Source: Ruminococcaceae bacterium UBA866 (GTDB taxonomy: Bacteria > Bacillota > Clostridia > Oscillospirales > Ruminococcaceae). Taken from it: a stretch of DNA of 31,953 nucleotides. Positions 1 to 7,646 of this stretch are shown piece after piece. The notes below the pieces were generated by a model. It had not been told where the DNA came from, searched no databases, and was given only the letters and a program-made list of their open reading frames with translations. Numbering within the stretch: the stretch's first letter is position 1; each line of letters opens with the position of its first letter. The DNA lies in NCBI GenBank assembly GCA_002295325.1, contig DBGA01000042.1, positions 1,771-33,723 of the forward strand, given 5' to 3'. The translations under genes were made by a program, and so were the position numbers.

Positions 1-1115
1 GCAATATCAACCATACCATTGGATATGATTTTTACTACCTTTTCGCCTTCATTCACATAAACATAAGCGGTATCAACGCCTGATTTTTGGATTTTAACAG
101 CAACTTCTCTTGTAAGCTTTTGCTCTGCATCTGCAATCACTTCACCGGTTAATTCATCGATGATTGGCTCTGCTAATGTTTGGCCAACCAAACGGTTTAG
201 TATTGATAGCTTTTTATTGTACTTGTATCTTCCGACCTTCGACAGATCATAACGACGCTCGTCAAATAAAAGCGGAACAATATGTTTTACAGCAGACTCA
301 ATTGTTGGAGGCTCGCCCGGACGAAGTTTTCTGTAAACTTCAAGAAGAGCTTCTTCACCATTTTTAGTCACATCTTTATTATTAACGGTTGCCATTACAC
401 GCTCGTCCTCACCCAAGATACCATAAACCTCGGCATCAGAACCCTCAGCAGAAGTAAGACCAAGTGTGAAATCACTTGAAATATCCTCAGCACTAACGTC
501 ATCTCTCACTTTTAAAAGAGCACGAACAAACGCTGAAATAGGAATTTTTCTGTTTTTATCTATTCTAACGTAGAAGAAGTCGTTTGAATCGGTTTCATAT
601 TCAAGCCACGCACCACGATTAGGGTTTATTGTTGATGTATAAAGTTTTTTACCGGTTTTATCATATGAATCACTGAAGTATACACCAGGTGAACGTACTA
701 ATTGAGAAACGATAACACGCTCAGCACCATTTATAACGAATGTGCCGCTTTCGGTCATCTTTGGGAAATCTCCCATGAAAATCTCTTGTTCTTTCACTTC
801 GCCTGTTTCTCTGTTAAGTAGGCGGGCAGTCACCCTCAAAGGTGCGGCGTATGTTACGTCACGCTCTTTGCACTCTGCTACTGAATACTTAGGCTCGTCA
901 TCTAAACGATAACCAACAAAGTCCAAAACCAAATTTCCTGTGTAATCTGTAATTGCAGATACATCGCTGAAAACTTCTTTTAGTCCCTGTTTTACAAACC
1001 ACTCATAAGAATTTTTTTGCACCTCAATTAAGTTTGGCATTTCTAGCACTTCGTTGATTTTTGCAAAGCTCATACGTGTGTTTGTACCCAGCTGAACCGG
1101 CTTGACATTTACCAT
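1..1115 (-). CDS. rpoB: RNA polymerase beta subunit, N-terminal part (runs off window)
   Basis: Catalytic beta subunit of RNA polymerase. The minus strand opens with [20 protein letters not shown] and stays open to the window edge (about 371 codons), matching the usual RpoB amino end (the stretch around [12 protein letters not shown] is typical). The start is the ATG at 1115, with GGAG about 10 bases upstream. Only the first third or so of the protein is present; the rifampicin-pocket region is outside the window. In most Firmicutes rplL lies directly upstream; here a lipoprotein gene, a terminator and a separate promoter do, so rpoB is transcribed on its own. The call is secure; the partial state is due to the window edge. 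Confidence 0.95.
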   Translation of the reverse strand, partial: MVNVKPVQLGTNTRMSFAKINEVLEMPNLIEVQKNSYEWFVKQGLKEVFSDVSAITDYTGNLVLDFVGYRLDDEPKYSVAECKERDVTYAAPLRVTARLLNRETGEVKEQEIFMGDFPKMTESGTFVINGAERVIVSQLVRSPGVYFSDSYDKTGKKLYTSTINPNRGAWLEYETDSNDFFYVRIDKNRKIPISAFVRALLKVRDDVSAEDISSDFTLGLTSAEGSDAEVYGILGEDERVMATVNNKDVTKNGEEALLEVYRKLRPGEPPTIESAVKHIVPLLFDERRYDLSKVGRYKYNKKLSILNRLVGQTLAEPIIDELTGEVIADAEQKLTREVAVKIQKSGVDTAYVYVNEGEKVVKIISNGMVDI

Positions 1116-1161
1116 AGGCTTATCACTCCATTCATATATTTAAAACCAACTGTCGAATATG

Positions 1162-1195
1162 TAGAATTTTTTGCGGTTTTAAGCAGAAAATTCTA
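1162..1195 (-). other. Stem-loop in the rpoB leader
   Basis: Arms TAGAATTTT and AAAATTCTA (1162-1170 and 1187-1195) with an inner TGC/GCA pair after one mismatch enclose an 8-base loop. It sits about 50 bases before the rpoB start and inside the predicted leader. No T-run follows it, so it is not an obvious terminator. It may be an RNA structure or an operator; its function is unknown. Confidence 0.5.
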
Positions 1196-1277
1196 CTAAT
1201 TGGTATTGCAATTTTGTATCTGTTATGATATACTGTCTTAAAGATAGGTATATCATTCCATTTTGATACAGTATATT

Positions 1278-1306
1278 ATTATATAATGGAAAATTGCGTT
1301 TGTCAA
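1278..1306 (-). promoter_or_regulatory. Consensus sigma-A promoter of rpoB
   Basis: On the minus strand TTGACA (1301-1306) and TATAAT (1278-1283) are separated by exactly 17 bp, a perfect vegetative promoter. Transcription should begin near 1271, giving a leader of about 155 bases. A 9-bp inverted repeat (1228-1236 with 1268-1276, ATATACTGT/ACAGTATAT) lies at the start of that leader and touches the predicted start site, so it may be an operator or a 5' RNA structure. Confidence 0.85.
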
Positions 1307-1329
1307 TAGATAACAGAAAAAACTTTTTT

Positions 1330-1356
1330 AACCCACTGAAAAATTTTCAGTGGGTT
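1330..1356 (-). terminator. Hairpin terminator after the lipoprotein gene
   Basis: AACCCACTGAAAA and TTTTCAGTGGGTT pair as 13 bp. On the minus strand a TTTTTT run follows after about seven bases; the other strand also has a T-rich tail. It separates the lipoprotein gene from the rpoB promoter. Confidence 0.6.
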
Positions 1357-1378
1357 ATTTTGTTTTGCTTTTTTATGA

Positions 1379-1945
1379 CTATGAATTGAGAATGAATTCA
1401 TACTCAGAAGTACCATCCTTACCATTATAGATAAAATCGTATGCAACCATACAATCTTCACCTTCTAGAATAACTCTATGTTGTGGAATTCCCTCTGCAT
1501 AATTAACCTTCAATATTATAGAGTTTTTAGGGTGGACATCTTCAATATCTATAACCGACTCGCCAACCTCTAAACCCTTTTCGCCCATTTTTAATTTTGA
1601 TATATTAATAGATTTTGCTTTTTCAGTGGGAATTAGTACTACTACTTCATCTGTTTGCGAAAGAACTACAGTCTGTGCTGGTGCTAGCTTATCAAGTTGT
1701 TCCTCGGTAGGATTGTTAATTAGAACAGCAATAGCACCTGTAGGAATATCATCGCCGATAATCGACTCTAACCAATTATCATCAATTAATTCACTTGATG
1801 ATTGAGGTGTACTTGACTGTTGAGATTGACTTGTTTGCTTTAATGGCTGGTCATTATCATCCTTTTTATTTATAAGATTACAACTTGATAACAGCAAAGA
1901 TGTGATTGATAAGGCAAGCATGATAGTAACTATTCTTTTTTTCAT
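1379..1945 (-). CDS. Secreted lipoprotein of unknown function
   Basis: A 188-residue protein I cannot assign to a named family. It begins with a lipoprotein signal peptide: basic MKKR, a hydrophobic core and the lipobox LLSSC with the acylated Cys at residue 22. A Gln/Ser/Thr-rich linker follows (about residues 33-52), then an acidic globular region of about 130 residues. It should be anchored to the outer face of the membrane. The ribosome binding site GGAGG is 11 bases from the ATG. Between them lies a two-codon ATG-ATG-TAG reading frame, out of frame with the gene, which could reduce or couple initiation. It is transcribed separately from rpoB, since a terminator follows. Confidence 0.75.
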   Translation of the reverse strand: MKKRIVTIMLALSITSLLLSSCNLINKKDDNDQPLKQTSQSQQSSTPQSSSELIDDNWLESIIGDDIPTGAIAVLINNPTEEQLDKLAPAQTVVLSQTDEVVVLIPTEKAKSINISKLKMGEKGLEVGESVIDIEDVHPKNSIILKVNYAEGIPQHRVILEGEDCMVAYDFIYNGKDGTSEYEFILNS

Positions 1946-2012
1946 CCTACATCATACCTCCAAATAAAATTATAATTTGTAATCTTCTACTTAACCGTAC
2001 TCAATAATTATC

Positions 2013-2300
2013 TCAATTTCTCATAAGTATAATTCTGACTTGCCCAGTTCTCAAATTTCTAAGTCTTGCTCCACTATCACCGTGTTCTGGGTCATTAAAT
2101 AAATCAATCATCTTTTGACAAGGCAGTTCAGGGCAAAAACCACAATGTTCAAAACCTTTTTCCATACAACACTTGGCTTTATCACATTCTCCCCAAAACA
2201 TTACACCTTGACTGCTTTGGCAGCCTTGACAATTAACCTTATCTTTCCAATCACACTCGCCACAATATTGCCCACACATAGCCATCATTTTTTTGTCCAT
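2013..2300 (-). CDS. Cys-rich DUF3795 family protein
   Basis: A 95-residue protein with the DUF3795 cysteine pattern: CGQYCGEC near the start, then CQGC, then further paired cysteines up to CGFCPELPC around residues 53-61. This arrangement suggests a metal or Fe-S site, but the family has no established function. The start has GGAG seven bases upstream. It lies 48 bp downstream of the sugar isomerase-like gene on the same strand with no terminator visible between them, so it may be the last gene of the T-box-controlled transcript. Confidence 0.75.
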   Translation of the reverse strand: MDKKMMAMCGQYCGECDWKDKVNCQGCQSSQGVMFWGECDKAKCCMEKGFEHCGFCPELPCQKMIDLFNDPEHGDSGARLRNLRTGQVRIILMRN

Positions 2301-2348
2301 TATAATCTCCTATTATGTCATCTAAATCTAAATCAGAGGTGCATATAT

Positions 2349-3152
2349 TTACAACCTATCCATTAAAAACGTAATATAACTCATAAAGTGTGCAAACACA
2401 ATTCCTGCGTCCTCTAAATCAGGGTTCCAACGTTTTACCCATTCAAGTGAAACATAGCCATCATAACCGTTCTCTTTGAGGACTTTCAGTGCATCAAAAA
2501 TTGGCACATCACCATAGCCCATCATACGATATGCGAGGTGGTCGCCTAGCATAATACTATCCTTAACGTGGGTATATCGAACGTATTTACCTATGTTTCT
2601 ATAAGTTTTTGATGGTGGTTCAGCGAAATAGCGGAACGGGTGGTGGATATCCCAAAGGACACCTTTATTCTCGCTTTCGATTGCCTCAATAAAATTGAGC
2701 ATTTCCTCTGAGTTTGCCAAAATTCCATTTGTCTCAATGAGAGGGGTTACCCCTTTGCTCTCACCATATTGACACATTTCATTGTAGAGTTTAATGGCAT
2801 TATCCATGTTGACATCTTCTGGTTGTGGGTGGGAAGAAATCATAATACGAACATATTTTGCTGAAAGCTTGCTTGCTAAATCGATGTAACTTTTTGCATC
2901 TTTTAATGCAGTATTGTTATCCTCACCGATTGAAATTCCACTTGTAAGCATTGAAAATTCAAGTCCACAAGACTTCATTTTTGCAATACTTTTTTCAATA
3001 TGTTCCTCATTAAACGCCTTAATTTTAGGAACAAAAAGTTCATTTGCGACACCACGAACCTCAATACCGTCAAACCTTAAATCTTTTGCAGTAGAATATA
3101 TCTCGCTCCAGTCCCAATCGGGACAGCCTAGAGTTGAAAATGCTAGTTTCAT
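2349..3152 (-). CDS. Sugar phosphate isomerase/epimerase-like TIM-barrel protein
   Basis: A 267-residue member of the xylose-isomerase-like / AP endonuclease 2 TIM-barrel family. The usual metal ligands are visible: Glu140 (PLIETNG), Asp168 and His171 (VLWDIHHPF), His195 (YTHVKDS) and Glu237 (VSLEW). The active site therefore looks complete, so it is probably a divalent-metal-dependent isomerase, epimerase or dehydratase acting in the cytoplasm on an unknown substrate. There is no signal peptide. AAAGGAGG precedes the ATG at a good distance. It starts 18 bp after the stop of the acyl-CoA synthetase gene, which implies one transcript under the T-box. A sugar enzyme paired with an acyl-CoA ligase is an unusual combination. 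Confidence 0.8.
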   Translation of the reverse strand: MKLAFSTLGCPDWDWSEIYSTAKDLRFDGIEVRGVANELFVPKIKAFNEEHIEKSIAKMKSCGLEFSMLTSGISIGEDNNTALKDAKSYIDLASKLSAKYVRIMISSHPQPEDVNMDNAIKLYNEMCQYGESKGVTPLIETNGILANSEEMLNFIEAIESENKGVLWDIHHPFRYFAEPPSKTYRNIGKYVRYTHVKDSIMLGDHLAYRMMGYGDVPIFDALKVLKENGYDGYVSLEWVKRWNPDLEDAGIVFAHFMSYITFLMDRL

Positions 3153-3170
3153 ATTAATATACCTCCTTTA

Positions 3171-4943
3171 TTAAGCAGTTTCAATTGCATTTGCTTTTTG
3201 TAGGCTTAACTTTTCAACCGCCCATTCACGCATCTTAAACTTTTGAATTTTTCCACTTGCCGTCATCGGAAAGCTATCTACAAAGGCAATATAGCTAGGC
3301 ACTTTATGACGAGCCATGCTAGCTCTCACAAAGTCTTTTGCCTCTTCTTCAGTCCATTTTACACCATTTTTTAGAATTACACAAGCCATAATCTCTTCGC
3401 CATATTGCTCACTAGGAACACCGATTACCTGAACATCTTGCACTTTTTCATTGGTATATAAAAACTCCTCAATCTCTTTTGGATAGATGTTTTCGCCACC
3501 TCTGATAATCATATCTTTAATTCTGCCTGTAATCTTATAATAGCCGTTTTCATCAACCATTGCAAGGTCACCCGAGTGAAGCCAACCCTCAGCATCAATT
3601 GCTTGTGCAGTTGCCTCCTCCATTTTATAGTAACCCTTCATAATGTTATAGCCACGAGCGCAAAACTCACCAGTTTGATTTGGACCCAAGGTTTCCCCTG
3701 TTTCCGGGTCAATGATTTTGGTTTCAACGTGCGGCATAGATCTGCCAACTGTGCTTACACGCAATTCTAAGCTATCATCAATAGTCGTCATGGTTGTCGC
3801 TGGTGACGCCTCAGTTTGACCATATGTAATGGTAATTTCTTTCATTCCCATTTCGTCGACTACCTTTTGCATAACCTTAATTGGACAGGGTGAGCCAGCC
3901 ATAATTCCTGTGCGTAATTTAGGGAACTTATATTTTTTGAAGTCTTCATGTTCAAGCACTGCAATAAACATAGTTGGCACACCATGCATCGCTGTACATT
4001 CCTCATCTTGAATTGCTCTCATAACCTCGGTTGGACGGTAGCTATCTATAGGAACCATAGACGTAGCATGTGTCACACACGCCATAATTGCAAGCACCAA
4101 TCCAAAACAGTGAAAAAACGGAACTGGGATACAAAGTTTATCTTCGTGGGTAAAGTTCATGCAATCGCCGATACATTTACCATTGTTAACAATGTTGTAG
4201 TGGGTTAACATAACACCCTTAGGAAAGCCAGTTGTACCACTGGTATACTGCATATTAATAACATCATGGAAGTGCTGCATCGCCTTTCGCTCTGCAAGCT
4301 CTTTGTCTGAAACGGAGTTTGCTTGATTAAAAAGCTCGTTAAAAGCCATCATTCCAGCTGGTGTTTCGTCACCTGTTAAAACAACAGACTTTAAGCAAGG
4401 AAGCATTGGAATATCAAGGTTGTTTGGCTGTTGATTTTTTAGTGTAGGGCAAAGCTCGTTTACAATCTCAACATAATTCCCGTATTTTGTGCCCTTGGTC
4501 ATAACAAGCACCTTTGCATCGGATTGGCGCAATAGATATTCAAGCTCAAACACCTTATAGTTTGTGTTTACTGTGACTAGGATTGCACCAACTTTTGCAC
4601 AAGCAAACAAGGTTAACAGCCACTCAGGTACGTTTGTTGCCCATATTGCAACGTGGTCGCCTTTTTTAACACCAATTGCCATAAAGCCTTTTGCAATCTC
4701 GTCAACCTCTTTGTCAAACTCGCTCCAAGTGCGACAATATTCCCTATCGATATACTTGACTGCCCTCTCGTTTGGATATATTTTTGCAACATCCTCTAGT
4801 AAATCTCCAACCGTAATTTCAATTAGGCTGGCTGAGCTGCCACAGAGGCTCTCTGCTGCACCCATGTCGCGCTTAAAGTTAGCCATGTTAATTTGACTAA
4901 TTTCCTCACATTGGCAGTTTTGGTTTAATTCGTTCATCATCAT
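3171..4943 (-). CDS. AMP-forming acyl-CoA synthetase, medium/branched-chain type
   Basis: A 590-residue enzyme of the ANL superfamily that activates a carboxylic acid with ATP and joins it to CoA. Core motifs are intact: the phosphate-binding loop YTSGTTGFPKG, the aromatic motif ITYGQTE, the hinge GRIKDMIIRGGENIYPKEIE and the catalytic lysine in TASGKIQKF near the C-terminus. Length and motifs resemble the ACSF2/YngI group (medium-chain acids); the substrate cannot be read from sequence. The start is the first of three ATGs at 4943, with AAGGAGGA seven bases upstream. An upstream in-frame start at 5033 is rejected because it lies inside the T-box terminator. The gene is controlled by that T-box and followed by the TIM-barrel gene. 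Confidence 0.9.
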   Translation of the reverse strand: MMMNELNQNCQCEEISQINMANFKRDMGAAESLCGSSASLIEITVGDLLEDVAKIYPNERAVKYIDREYCRTWSEFDKEVDEIAKGFMAIGVKKGDHVAIWATNVPEWLLTLFACAKVGAILVTVNTNYKVFELEYLLRQSDAKVLVMTKGTKYGNYVEIVNELCPTLKNQQPNNLDIPMLPCLKSVVLTGDETPAGMMAFNELFNQANSVSDKELAERKAMQHFHDVINMQYTSGTTGFPKGVMLTHYNIVNNGKCIGDCMNFTHEDKLCIPVPFFHCFGLVLAIMACVTHATSMVPIDSYRPTEVMRAIQDEECTAMHGVPTMFIAVLEHEDFKKYKFPKLRTGIMAGSPCPIKVMQKVVDEMGMKEITITYGQTEASPATTMTTIDDSLELRVSTVGRSMPHVETKIIDPETGETLGPNQTGEFCARGYNIMKGYYKMEEATAQAIDAEGWLHSGDLAMVDENGYYKITGRIKDMIIRGGENIYPKEIEEFLYTNEKVQDVQVIGVPSEQYGEEIMACVILKNGVKWTEEEAKDFVRASMARHKVPSYIAFVDSFPMTASGKIQKFKMREWAVEKLSLQKANAIETA

Positions 4944-5000
4944 AATAATTTCCTCCTTAAAAAGTGTGATAGAATAAGGATTTTTTAAAGAAGATAAAAA

Positions 5001-5040
5001 ACAAAAAAGCCCTCGTCTCCTCGAAAAAATCAAGGAGACG
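5001..5040 (-). terminator. T-box terminator hairpin
   Basis: CGTCTCCTTGA and TCGAGGAGACG (one G-U pair, 11 bp, 5-base loop) are followed by AGGGCTTTTTTG. This is the regulated terminator of the T-box leader. It lies about 60 bp before the acyl-CoA synthetase start. Confidence 0.9.
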
Positions 5041-5311
5041 AAAGCGTATAGTTACTTCCGTGGTACCACTCCAGTTGGCATATGCAAAATCATATACCCA
5101 CTCTTATCGCATCAGTTACAATGCTATTCCATATATCGGTGGACAAACCGTTCCAATCTAATCTCAGCATAAAGCTGATTTCAACGGACTGCTCATGGGC
5201 GAGTTCATCATATCCTAAGTACCATTTCACAGCGAACAATGGCTCTCTTAAACGTTAGTCTATAATTATTATTCCCAATCAACGCATTAAAGTATTAAAT
5301 TGTTTGACATT
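5001..5311 (-). promoter_or_regulatory. T-box riboswitch leader, leucine (CUC) specifier likely
   Basis: On the minus strand the T-box sequence GGAGTGGTACCACGGAAG (5055-5072) is followed by a terminator. Upstream is a Stem I with AGAGAGCC and the distal GTGAAATGG segment. Stem III is GGTATATG/CATATGCC. The specifier side of Stem I reads GAA-CUC-G with CUC at 5201-5203. A lower stem UGGG/CCCA and an upper stem AUUAUA/UAUGAU bracket this loop, so CUC (Leu) is the best codon. The bulge UGGU pairs with a tRNA ending ACCA, which suits the A discriminator of tRNA-Leu. Uncharged tRNA-Leu would prevent termination and switch on the acyl-CoA synthetase gene. The T-box call is firm; the amino acid is moderately sure. 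Confidence 0.9.
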
Positions 5312-5317
5312 ATCATT

Positions 5318-5346
5318 ATATTATCAGAAGTCCAATAAGTTGTCAA
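5318..5346 (-). promoter_or_regulatory. Promoter of the T-box transcript
   Basis: TTGACA at 5341-5346 is followed after 17 bp by TAATAT (5318-5323); a perfect TATAAT lies 3 bp further on at 5315-5320 (20-bp spacing). It sits about 20 bp after the histidine kinase stop. No terminator is visible between them, so read-through from the kinase operon would also pass the T-box. Confidence 0.65.
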
Positions 5347-5365
5347 GTATAAAATAATCATTTTT

Positions 5366-6808
5366 TTATTGTTGTAAATCTGCAATTTTAAGGGTAAACC
5401 AAAAATTACTTCCAACCCCTAATGTACTGGTTACGCCAAAGCGTGATTGATGGTTTATCAAGATTGCCTTTACGATAGAAAGTCCTAGTCCTGTGCCCAT
5501 TCCCTTGCGTTCGGTATTTTTATAGGGCTTGTAATATCTGTCCCAAATTAATGGCAAATCAGACTCAGAAATTCCTGTCCCTGTATCAGAAATTTCGAGT
5601 TTAACACTATCATCACCCTCACGAGTGATGGAAACCGTTATTTTCTTAATTTCACCGATATGGTTTACTGCGTTGTTGATGAGGTTATATAAAACCTGCT
5701 CAATACGCACCTCATCTGCAAACACCTCGAAGTGCTCCTCAGCGTTTAAATGAAACTCCAATCCTTTTGAATTCTCCAACAACTCAAATCGTGATAGGAT
5801 ATCAGAAACTTTTGTTGTGATATCAAAGCTTGTAGGGTTAAGGGCTGACTGCCCTGCTTGCAAGAGGGATAAATCCATAACATCATTGACTAGAGTGTTA
5901 AGACGATTTGCCTCGTCGACTATGATGTCAAGCTGATGCTCACGCATTACCTTATCGTCACCTGTGATGTCCTTAATTGCCTCTGCATATCCCTTTATCA
6001 TGGTAAGCGGTGTGCGTATATCATGGGATATATTCGCTACAATCTCCTTTTGGAGAACATTTACCCTTGCAATTTCTTTTGTCATATTGCTAAAGCTGTC
6101 GGATAAATCACCTAGCTCGTCATTTGAATTTACCCTTACATCAACATCTAAATTTCCATTTGCAACCTGTCTTGCCGCAATGTTAATCTTTAGGATATTC
6201 TTTGTGAGCGAACGCGCAAGCCAAAACGCAATTGCTGTTGCTAACAACATTAGCATAATTGAAATATACATCAGCTGTTCACGCATTGCAATTGATGCCT
6301 CTTGCACAGGTGCTAATGCTATCGATACTGTGACAAAATAATTTCCTATATCTCCCACTGAGGTTTCAACTATTGTAGCACTGATAAAATACTCGCTGTT
6401 TTTGCCCTCATCAACTGTGGTAGTTATCTGATTGTTATCGTTTTGAATTGCAAGCTTTAAAAAATCAAGCCTATTTTTTTCATTTTGATGAATATAGCAG
6501 TTGTAGTTAAGCCCCTCATAAGTCACAACAGTACGCCCTGTAAAATCAGCAATATCAATGCAGAGAATATATTTTGAAGCAAGGGAATAGAGTTTATCTT
6601 GTGAACCTCCTACACCCTTTTCTGAAACTTCTTGTACAACTGAATTAACTACCCCCGAAAATTCAGCTTGCTTTTTTTTGAGATAGTAACCCTCAAGATA
6701 AAAAGTTTGCAAAACCCAAATAGTTGCAATAACACAGACAACTGTCCCTAATATAGCAAACCATATCTTTGTTTTTATACTAACTCTGGGTTTATTAAAT
6801 TTCATCAT
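5366..6808 (-). CDS. Membrane sensor histidine kinase
   Basis: About 480 residues. Transmembrane helix 1 lies at about residues 15-35, then an extracellular sensor region of about 130 residues, transmembrane helix 2 at about 180-198, a HAMP linker, and the HisKA dimerisation domain with the phospho-acceptor His near residue 262 (NISHDIRTPLT). An HATPase domain follows with N box (NLINNAVNH), DTGTGI and GTGLGLSI. All catalytic motifs are intact. The first ATG at 6808 is chosen; GTG and TTG codons lie up to 15 bases upstream. The gene overlaps the end of the response regulator gene by 14 bases, showing translational coupling of a cognate pair. The signal it senses is not evident. Confidence 0.9.
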   Translation of the reverse strand: MMKFNKPRVSIKTKIWFAILGTVVCVIATIWVLQTFYLEGYYLKKKQAEFSGVVNSVVQEVSEKGVGGSQDKLYSLASKYILCIDIADFTGRTVVTYEGLNYNCYIHQNEKNRLDFLKLAIQNDNNQITTTVDEGKNSEYFISATIVETSVGDIGNYFVTVSIALAPVQEASIAMREQLMYISIMLMLLATAIAFWLARSLTKNILKINIAARQVANGNLDVDVRVNSNDELGDLSDSFSNMTKEIARVNVLQKEIVANISHDIRTPLTMIKGYAEAIKDITGDDKVMREHQLDIIVDEANRLNTLVNDVMDLSLLQAGQSALNPTSFDITTKVSDILSRFELLENSKGLEFHLNAEEHFEVFADEVRIEQVLYNLINNAVNHIGEIKKITVSITREGDDSVKLEISDTGTGISESDLPLIWDRYYKPYKNTERKGMGTGLGLSIVKAILINHQSRFGVTSTLGVGSNFWFTLKIADLQQ

Positions 6809-7469
6809 ATCTGTATCCAACACCCCAAACGGTCTTAATCAACTCTCTGTATTCACCAAGGTTGTTTCTGAGCATTTTTATATGTGTATCGACTGTGCGA
6901 GAATCGCCATAGAAGTCATAGCTCCAAATCTCATTTAACAGGTTTTCTCTTGTAAGCACAATCCCTTTGTTATTTGTGAAATAAACAAGCAACTCAAACT
7001 CTTTGGGTGTGAGGTTCAGCTTTTTATTGTTCACTCTCGCCTCATAAGAAACGGGGTTGATTGATAGGTTTTTGTAAACGTAAACCTGCTCTTTAGGTTC
7101 TACTGTTATGTGCGTTCTCTTTAGCACAGCTTTAATCCTTGCCATAAGTTCCTTTGGTGAAAACGGTTTTACCACATAATCATCAGCACCCAAATCAAAT
7201 CCAAACACCTTGTCGTATTCCTCGCCCTTAGCAGTAAGCAAAATAACAGGCTTAGTCGATTTTTCCCTAATCATTCTAAGCGCAGATATTCCGTCGACAA
7301 AGGGCATCATAACGTCCATGATAACAAGATCAAATTCATATTTATTGAATAGTTCTACTGCTTGTTGCCCATTGGCTGCCTCGTCATATTCATACCCCTC
7401 AAATTTAAGGTATTGTTTAATAATGTCCCTGATTCTAGCCTCATCATCTACCACTAGAATTTTTGCCAT
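6795..7469 (-). CDS. OmpR/PhoB-type response regulator
   Basis: A 224-residue two-domain regulator. The receiver domain carries the acidic pair Asp8/Asp9, phospho-acceptor Asp52 (VIMDVMMP), Thr in LLTAKG and the conserved lysine in VVKPFSP. The C-terminal winged-helix DNA-binding domain shows LTPKEFELLVYF and SRTVDTHIKMLRNNLG. The start MAKILVVDDE is set by the ribosome binding site GGAGGTGG just upstream; a longer frame reaching back to 7565 runs through a palindromic repeat and has no suitable site. It works with the overlapping histidine kinase. Its target genes are not shown by this sequence. Confidence 0.92.
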   Translation of the reverse strand: MAKILVVDDEARIRDIIKQYLKFEGYEYDEAANGQQAVELFNKYEFDLVIMDVMMPFVDGISALRMIREKSTKPVILLTAKGEEYDKVFGFDLGADDYVVKPFSPKELMARIKAVLKRTHITVEPKEQVYVYKNLSINPVSYEARVNNKKLNLTPKEFELLVYFTNNKGIVLTRENLLNEIWSYDFYGDSRTVDTHIKMLRNNLGEYRELIKTVWGVGYRYDEI

Positions 7470-7512
7470 TTTGTCCACCTCCATACTATCTGCTGTTTTA
7501 TCAATGTGTAAA

Positions 7513-7541
7513 CCCCACGGACGACCGCAGGTCGCCCCTAC
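7513..7541. repeat. GTAGGGGCG-type short palindromic repeat, copy 1
   Basis: Arms GGACGACC (7519-7526) and GGTCGCCC (7530-7537) with a 3-base loop, followed by CCCCTACATTTTTT. A relative with the same GTAGGGGCG edge and different arms lies at 20633-20657. It stands just upstream of the response regulator gene. Confidence 0.55.
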
Positions 7542-7646
7542 ATTTTTTATTTTATAAAACGCCATAATGAAATGCTAACAAAAAAGTGTGTTTAATTTGT
7601 GATAAATTCTTTTTGATTTTATAAATTGTATGGTAACGGATATTTG

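Noticed and set aside
4944..5033. Longer reading frame giving the acyl-CoA synthetase 30 more residues
   Set aside because: The extra codons lie in the T-box terminator and poly-U region, and a good ribosome binding site fits the ATG at 4943.
5041..5311. T-box specifier read as UCG (Ser) instead of CUC (Leu)
   Set aside because: UCG would be followed by C rather than the usual purine. CUC directly follows GAA and is followed by G, and the bracketing stems fit this frame better; some doubt remains.
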